From assembly GCF_000426865.1 (NCBI RefSeq), contig NZ_AUGE01000030.1, positions 1-40,671 of the forward strand: a stretch of 40,671 nt of DNA, in the 5' to 3' direction. Below are positions 35,970-40,671 of the stretch, in pieces (within the stretch, counting starts at the first letter, position 1; every line of letters starts with the position of its first letter). The DNA comes from Citrifermentans bremense R1 (GTDB lineage Bacteria; Desulfobacterota; Desulfuromonadia; Geobacterales; Geobacteraceae). The position numbers and the translations under genes were made by a program. The notes beneath the pieces are model-generated. The model had not been told where the DNA came from. It did no database searches and saw only the letters and a list, made by a program, of their open reading frames with translations.

Positions 35970-38453
35970 ATGGAAACCTATAAGGCGCAGCCCCGGCAGC
36001 AAAACCGCAGACTGAAGCAGCGATCGGGAGGCAAAGTCCTCCTCGCCGCCTTCGCGACCGTTTCAACCATCCTGTTTCTCGCCTTCATCGGCTATTTCTT
36101 TTACCTTCTGGGAGCGCTCCCCAAGGTGGACCGTCTGGCGGACTACCGCCCGCCCATCCTTTCCCAGGTCTACGGCGCCGACGGCACCCTGGTGGGGGAA
36201 TTCTACCTGGAGCGGCGCACGGTGGTCCCGGTAGACAAGATGCCCAAGCGGCTGATCCAGGCCTTCGTCTCCGCCGAGGACTCGAACTTCTACCAGCACA
36301 AGGGTATCGATTACGTCGGCATCGCCAGGGCCGCCTTCAAGAACCTGGTTTCCATGCGCAAGAAGGAGGGGGCCTCCACCATCACCCAGCAGGTCGCCAA
36401 GTCGATGCTGCTCACCCCGGAAAAGAAGTTCTCCCGCAAGCTCAAGGAGGCGATCCTCGCTAAAAGGATGGAGGAGCGGCTCTCCAAGGACGAGATCCTC
36501 TACATCTACCTGAACCAGATCTACCTCGGGGCGGGGGCCTACGGCGTGCAGCTTGCGGCCGAGACCTACTTCGGCAAGGAAGTCGAGAACCTGAACCTCG
36601 CGGAGATGGCGATGCTGGCCGGGCTCCCCAAGGCCCCCAACAGCTACTCCCCCATCAAGCACCTGGACCGGGCCAAGGAGCGCCAGGCGTACGTGCTGGA
36701 GCGGATGGTGAAGGAGGGGTACATCACTCAGGCCGAGGCGCAGTACGCCAAGGCGACCCCTATCGTGATCCAGCCGCTCAAGAAGGTGAACGCGGAGCAG
36801 TCGGCCTACTTCCTTGAGCAGGTGCGGCAGCAGCTGGTGCAAAAGTACGGCGAGGAGCGGCTCTACAAGGACGGCCTCAAGATCTACACCACCATGAACG
36901 GAGAGATGCAGAAGGCGGCCTATACCTCGGTCGTGAACGGCCTGAAGGCGGTGGACAAGCGCCAGGGGTTCCGGGGGGCCGCGAAGTACCTCCAGGAAGC
37001 AGAGGTGGAGCCTTTCTGCAAGAAGGTCGAGGACGAGATCGACGACCTCTCCCTGAAGGAGGGGAGCGTCTACCAGGGGGTGGTGACCGGCGTGGACCCA
37101 GCGAAACGCGAGCTCACCGTGCAGGTGGGGGAACGGACCGGGACCGTCCCCAGGAAAAACATGGAATGGGCCGGGAAGCTGGAGCTGATCCCCAGGTTCG
37201 GAAAGCCTGAGGCGAAGCGCGCCATCGGCCTTGGCGCCGTTTTGGAGCTGCAGGTGAAGGTGCCGGATCAGAACAGGACCGGGGCGGTGTTCGCGCTGGA
37301 CCAGGTCCCTGAGGCGCAGGCGGCGCTGATAGCCCTTGACCCGTTGACCGGGGGGGTGCGCGCCATGGTCGGGGGGTACGACTTCAAAAAGAGCCAGTTC
37401 AACCGCGCCATGCAGGCCAAGCGGAATCCGGGCTCCGCGTTCAAGCCGGTCATCTACGCCGCCGCTTTGGACAACGGCATGACCACCGCAAGCGTCATCG
37501 ACGACTCCCAGGTCGAATACGAAAGCGGTGCGGAGAAGGCCTGGAAGCCCAAGAACTACGACAACGTCTACCGCGGACCGGTCACCATGCGCGAGGCGCT
37601 CACCGAGTCGATCAACGTGGTGAGCGTGAAGATCCTGGAACAGATCGGGGTGGGAACCGCCATCGAATACGCCAAGAAGATCGGGATCACCTCTCCCTTG
37701 GCCAGCAACCTGACCCTCGCCCTCGGTTCCTCCTCGGTGACCCCTATCGAGCTCACCAGCGCCTATGCCGTGTTCGCTTCCGGCGGTTACCGGACCACCC
37801 CCTACTTCGTCACCAAAGTGCTCGACCGCGAGGGGAACGTGCTCGAGGAGACGGCGGAGCCGAAGATCCCCGTCTTCAGCCGCATGTCGTCTGCCGGCGA
37901 AGGGGGTGAGAACCCGGCGCCAGGCGAGGATGGGGAAGGAGCGGCACAAAAGCCCGCCGAAGCCGTCTTGAACTCGGCCACAGGGGGGGGCTTTCCGGTG
38001 ATCCCGCCTGAGACCGCCTTCATCATGACCAACCTGATGCAGAGCGTCGTCACCAGCGGCACAGGCGGCAGGGCGCGCGCCGTGGGGAGGCCGGTCGCCG
38101 GCAAGACCGGGACCACCAACGACATGAAGGATGCCTGGTTCGTGGGATACGTGCCGCAACTGGTGGCGGGGGTGTGGGTAGGGTACGACCAGGAGCGGAG
38201 CCTGGGAGCCGGAGGGTCGGGGGGCCAGGCGGCAGCGCCGATCTGGACCGACTTCATGCAGCGCGCCCTCGCCGGCCTTCCGGTGAAGTCGTTCCCCACC
38301 CCGGGGAACGTCACCTTCGCCCTCATCGACCCCCGCACGGGGCATCTGGCACGCGAAGGGACCCCCGGCGCGGTGCAGGAATGTTTCATCGCCGGGACGG
38401 AACCGACCAGCTACGGCGCCGAGCCGCAGGCCGATGCGGGCTCCGCCCCGTAA
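35970..38453 (+). CDS. mrcA: Penicillin-binding protein 1A, bifunctional
   Basis: This 827-residue inner-membrane enzyme polymerises and cross-links peptidoglycan. It has a short basic cytoplasmic tail and one transmembrane helix (about 24-46). The GT51 glycosyltransferase domain (about 75-245) has catalytic Glu 103 in SAEDSNFYQH and KEAILAKRMEERLSKDEILY. An OB-like insert (about 365-400: GSVYQGVVTGVD) comes next, then the transpeptidase with SAFK (S489, K492), SIN (S547-N549) and KTGTTN (K712). A Pro/Glu/Gly-rich insert (about 640-670) precedes the last motif. The ATG at 35970 starts METYKAQPR; the open frame extends 48 codons upstream but that part is Pro/Arg-rich and lacks a ribosome site. 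Standalone gene. Confidence 0.95.
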   Translation: METYKAQPRQQNRRLKQRSGGKVLLAAFATVSTILFLAFIGYFFYLLGALPKVDRLADYRPPILSQVYGADGTLVGEFYLERRTVVPVDKMPKRLIQAFVSAEDSNFYQHKGIDYVGIARAAFKNLVSMRKKEGASTITQQVAKSMLLTPEKKFSRKLKEAILAKRMEERLSKDEILYIYLNQIYLGAGAYGVQLAAETYFGKEVENLNLAEMAMLAGLPKAPNSYSPIKHLDRAKERQAYVLERMVKEGYITQAEAQYAKATPIVIQPLKKVNAEQSAYFLEQVRQQLVQKYGEERLYKDGLKIYTTMNGEMQKAAYTSVVNGLKAVDKRQGFRGAAKYLQEAEVEPFCKKVEDEIDDLSLKEGSVYQGVVTGVDPAKRELTVQVGERTGTVPRKNMEWAGKLELIPRFGKPEAKRAIGLGAVLELQVKVPDQNRTGAVFALDQVPEAQAALIALDPLTGGVRAMVGGYDFKKSQFNRAMQAKRNPGSAFKPVIYAAALDNGMTTASVIDDSQVEYESGAEKAWKPKNYDNVYRGPVTMREALTESINVVSVKILEQIGVGTAIEYAKKIGITSPLASNLTLALGSSSVTPIELTSAYAVFASGGYRTTPYFVTKVLDREGNVLEETAEPKIPVFSRMSSAGEGGENPAPGEDGEGAAQKPAEAVLNSATGGGFPVIPPETAFIMTNLMQSVVTSGTGGRARAVGRPVAGKTGTTNDMKDAWFVGYVPQLVAGVWVGYDQERSLGAGGSGGQAAAPIWTDFMQRALAGLPVKSFPTPGNVTFALIDPRTGHLAREGTPGAVQECFIAGTEPTSYGAEPQADAGSAP

Positions 38454-38534
38454 CATGCTGTTTTCACTGCGCTTAAGCAGACATGGCTCGGAAGTAAAAG
38501 GCGACGGCGGCAGCGCCGCGAAGGTGCGCCAGGC

Positions 38535-38610
38535 GCGGTTTCACGGCTCCCGCCGGAGGCTAAAACCGCTCCAGTTCTGGAAAAAAAGGGGTTTATTCCA
38601 ATAAAACCCT
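38535..38610. repeat. Two inverted repeats between mrcA and the HU gene
   Basis: GCGGTTT (38535-38541) pairs with AAACCGC (38563-38569) around a CTCC/GGAG inner stem. A second hairpin (AGGGGTTTATT / AATAAAACCCT, 38587-38609) is followed on the minus strand by seven T. As a terminator it would act on the minus strand, where no gene is present; on the plus strand it lacks a U-tract. Confidence 0.45.
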
Positions 38611-38637
38611 TGCAAACTGCGAATATATGATTATAGT
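38610..38637 (+). promoter_or_regulatory. Promoter of the HU gene
   Basis: TTGCAA (38610-38615), a 16-base spacer and TATAGT (38632-38637), about 30 bases before the ATG at 38672, which has a strong AAGGAGG site. Confidence 0.6.
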
Positions 38638-38671
38638 GACCCTAATTTAATCCAGCCAAGGAGGGTCTCAC

Positions 38672-38956
38672 ATGACTAAAGCAGAACTGGTCGAAGCAGT
38701 GGCAAAGTCCGCAAACATCCCCAAAGGCGCAGCTGAGAAGGCCGTCGGTGCATTCATCTCCAGCGTCAGCGGCGCATTGAAGAAGGGAGACAGGGTAACC
38801 CTGGTCGGCTTCGGCAGCTTCGAAGTGGCCTCCCGTCAGGCCCGTACCGGCAGGAACCCGCAGACCGGCAAGGAAATCAAGATTGCCGAAGCCAAGGTGC
38901 CCAAGTTCCGCCCCGGCAAGGCTCTCAAAGACGCCATCGCCGCCAAGAAGAAGTAG
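38672..38956 (+). CDS. hup: HU-family nucleoid protein
   Basis: This 94-residue DNA-bending dimer has the N-terminal helices ([16 protein letters not shown]), the GFGSFEV strand turn (about 48-54) and the DNA-clasping arm [11 protein letters not shown] (about 61-71) with its intercalating Pro 63. The tail is lysine-rich (AIAAKKK). It compacts DNA and helps replication, repair and regulation. It has its own promoter and terminator, so it is monocistronic. Confidence 0.95.
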   Translation: MTKAELVEAVAKSANIPKGAAEKAVGAFISSVSGALKKGDRVTLVGFGSFEVASRQARTGRNPQTGKEIKIAEAKVPKFRPGKALKDAIAAKKK

Positions 38957-39015
38957 CACCGGACCAGAAGAGACGTGCCCCTCCGCGACTGTCGCACCGT
39001 CCCCGGCACGCACAG

Positions 39016-39045
39016 AAAACCCCGCTTATGCGGGGTTTTCTTTTT
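39016..39045 (+). terminator. Rho-independent terminator of the HU gene
   Basis: A 10-bp stem AAAACCCCGC / GCGGGGTTTT (loop TTAT) runs into a C then five T. Confidence 0.9.
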
Positions 39046-39244
39046 AGTAGAGGTATACGCTTTGGCCAAAATAAAAGCTTGCCTTATACGGATGGCTGTA
39101 GTAAAGCTGTTTGCCTGACTGACTCAGTTCCATCAGGGGGCATCCCCCTTCCCATCGATCCAACCCCTTCGCATTCAGGTTAATCCCCACAAGAAATGCG
39201 GCAGCAGCTATGGTTGGCGACGATGTTTGGTTTGCCGGTCATAA

Positions 39245-39391
39245 GGCGTGTTGCCGTTTCAGCTTTTAATTGCTTCGCGACAAATGCTGTCGCAGCGGCC
39301 CTCTCACGCCCAACACTTCACCGACCCTTTTGCAAAAAGAGCCGACCGCCGCCCCCGGGGATCTTCGGGCTGTGTCGCCGTGCGCTTTTGC
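39245..39391 (+). promoter_or_regulatory. Structured leader of the DEAD-box helicase gene
   Basis: Two nested structures are visible. GGCGTG (39245-39250) pairs with CACGCC (39305-39310) around a 6-bp stem GCGACA/TGTCGC (39277-39282, 39288-39293). GCAAAA (39332-39337) pairs with TTTTGC (39386-39391), which ends about 25 bases before the start codon. A possible promoter (TTGGCC 39062-39067, 17 bases, TATACG 39085-39090) would give a leader of about 320 bases. The whole 39046-39415 region holds no gene I can support. Confidence 0.4.
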
Positions 39392-39415
39392 CAAAAAAGG
39401 GAGCAAAGGAATCAC

Positions 39416-40671
39416 ATGTCTTTTGAAACTCTGAACCTCTCCGCACCCATCCTCAAAGCAATCCAGGCCTGCGGCTACACGCAGCCCACCCCGATCCAGG
39501 CGGAGTCGATTCCGCTCGCGCTCTCCGGGCGCGACCTGATCGGCAGCGCACAGACCGGGACCGGCAAGACCGCGTCCTTCGTGCTCCCCGCGCTGGAGCG
39601 CCTGCTCACCCCGTCGCCGGCGCGCGGCAAGGGCCCGAGGATCCTGGTGCTCACCCCGACCCGCGAACTGGCCATCCAGGTGGTGGACGCGGTGAGAAGC
39701 TACGGCAAGTTCATGCGGGTGCGCTGCGGTTCCATCCTGGGCGGGATGCCCTACCGCGACCAGATGATGCTCCTGGCCCAGCCGGTCGACATCATCGTGG
39801 CAACCCCCGGGCGCTTGATCGACCACCTGGACCGCCGCTCCATCAACTTCTCCAGGCTGGAGATGCTGGTGCTGGACGAGGCGGACCGCATGCTGGACAT
39901 GGGCTTTTCCGAGGACGTGGACCGCATCGCCGACGCGGCCCCCGCCGAGCGCCAGACGCTCCTCTTCACCGCGACCATGGACGACGCCATGGCGAAACTG
40001 GCCCAGCGCCTGCTCAAGGACCCGGTCCGGGTGGCGGTGGAAGGGACGGAAGTCGCCAACCTGCAAATCGAGCAGCGCCTGCACGTCACCGACGACATGC
40101 GCCACAAAAACCGCCTGCTGCAGCACCTGGTTTCCGACGCAAGCGTCACCAAGGCGATCATCTTCTCCGCCACCAAGAAGGACGCCGACCAGCTTGCCTT
40201 CGAGCTCTACTCCCAGGGTCACGCCGCGGCGGCCTTGCACGGCGACATGTCCCAGGGAGCACGCAACAAGACCATCACCAACATGCGCCGCGGCAAGGTG
40301 CGCCTGCTGGTAGCGACGGACGTAGCGGCTCGCGGCCTGGACGTTACCGGCATCAGCCACGTCATCAACTACGACCTCCCGAAATTCGCCGAGGACTACG
40401 TGCACCGCATCGGCAGGACCGGCCGCGCCGGTGCTACCGGCATCGCCATCTCCTTCTGCTCCATGAACGAGGTCGTCTACCTCGACCGCATCGAGCGCTT
40501 CACCGGGAAGAAGCTGCCGATGCACGTGGTCGAAGGTTTCGAGCCGACCCGCCCCCTGAGGAGAGGGAACAGCGGTGCGCCCGGCGCGAGGAAGGGGCGT
40601 CCCTCCTTCGATCCGCGCAAGAAAGGGTTCGCCCCCAAAGGGCGTTCCGACCAGGGGCGTTCCGACCAGGG
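39416..40671 (+). CDS. DEAD-box RNA helicase, RhlE-like (3' end off window)
   Basis: Translated from the ATG at 39416 (AAAGGAATC site), the frame is open to the window end (418 complete codons). It has the Q motif (TQPTPIQ), Walker A AQTGTGKT near residues 43-50, PTREL, TPGR, DEAD, FTAT (SAT variant), and HRIGRTGR. An Arg/Gly/Lys/Pro-rich tail begins near residue 380 and contains a short repeat (GRSDQ twice). RhlE-like helicases unwind structured RNA in ribosome assembly or mRNA decay; cold-active roles are common. Its long leader suggests post-transcriptional control. The full length is unknown because the gene runs off the window. Confidence 0.95.
   Translation, partial: MSFETLNLSAPILKAIQACGYTQPTPIQAESIPLALSGRDLIGSAQTGTGKTASFVLPALERLLTPSPARGKGPRILVLTPTRELAIQVVDAVRSYGKFMRVRCGSILGGMPYRDQMMLLAQPVDIIVATPGRLIDHLDRRSINFSRLEMLVLDEADRMLDMGFSEDVDRIADAAPAERQTLLFTATMDDAMAKLAQRLLKDPVRVAVEGTEVANLQIEQRLHVTDDMRHKNRLLQHLVSDASVTKAIIFSATKKDADQLAFELYSQGHAAAALHGDMSQGARNKTITNMRRGKVRLLVATDVAARGLDVTGISHVINYDLPKFAEDYVHRIGRTGRAGATGIAISFCSMNEVVYLDRIERFTGKKLPMHVVEGFEPTRPLRRGNSGAPGARKGRPSFDPRKKGFAPKGRSDQGRSDQ

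Noticed and set aside
36063-38456. 797-residue open frame on the minus strand across the PBP1A gene
   Set aside because: Antisense shadow; the plus frame has all glycosyltransferase and transpeptidase motifs.

Overview
The window is about 40.7 kb of GC-rich (roughly 60-65%) bacterial chromosome. It reads as core and near-core genome of a strictly anaerobic deltaproteobacterium of the Geobacter / Citrifermentans / Geomonas group. Three things point there: the gene order mfd - two parvulins, and tRNA-Ser - SRP RNA - dnaX - ybaB - recR; a one-piece pyruvate:ferredoxin oxidoreductase; and a PilT-type ATPase beside a DUF4388 regulator. The lineage is an inference from gene content, not a database result. 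I see no insertion sequence, prophage, CRISPR array or other clear mobile DNA.

Layout. 1-7.6 kb: an FAD oxidoreductase cut by the left edge, divergent from a CbpA-type J-protein. Then a minus-strand block for envelope protein folding and DNA repair: Mfd, a parvulin lipoprotein and a SurA-like parvulin. 7.7-15.5 kb, plus strand: a small unknown protein, tRNA-Ser(GGA), the 4.5S SRP RNA, dnaX, ybaB, recR, a 1183-residue pyruvate:ferredoxin oxidoreductase and a cold-shock protein. dnaX carries an A9 run near its 3' end that would give a shorter product if polymerase or ribosome slips. 15.6-21.5 kb: a secreted pentapeptide-repeat protein with a lysine-rich spacer (minus), uvrA, an eight-cysteine mini-protein, a lipoprotein and an SrkA-type kinase. 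21.5-25.1 kb, minus strand: a rhomboid-like membrane protein with a zinc ribbon, a 95-residue unknown, a shikimate-kinase-like protein with altered substrate residues, a membrane GGDEF protein (possibly leaderless) and a coupled lipoprotein.

25.3-29.8 kb: a two-gene envelope unit (a membrane protein with a degenerate receiver-like domain, then a LysM protein), convergent with a lytic transglycosylase; then yceH and a cluster of palindromic repeats. 29.9-35.5 kb, minus strand: gdhA, a PilT-family ATPase, a DUF4388/receiver/GAF-like protein and a divergent CitG-like protein. 35.5-40.7 kb, plus strand: penicillin-binding protein 1A, an HU protein, and a DEAD-box RNA helicase with a structured leader, cut by the right edge.

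How the genes work together. Themes are genome maintenance (Mfd, DnaX, RecR, UvrA, HU, YbaB), cell envelope (parvulins, PBP1A, lytic transglycosylase, LysM protein, lipoproteins), central metabolism (pyruvate:ferredoxin oxidoreductase, GdhA) and surface motility or signalling (PilT-like ATPase, DUF4388 protein, GGDEF protein). The best candidates for undescribed biology are the 25.4-28.1 kb receiver-like/LysM pair, the CitG-like - DUF4388 - PilT-like group, the rhomboid-like to lipoprotein cluster, and the DnaX slippage site.
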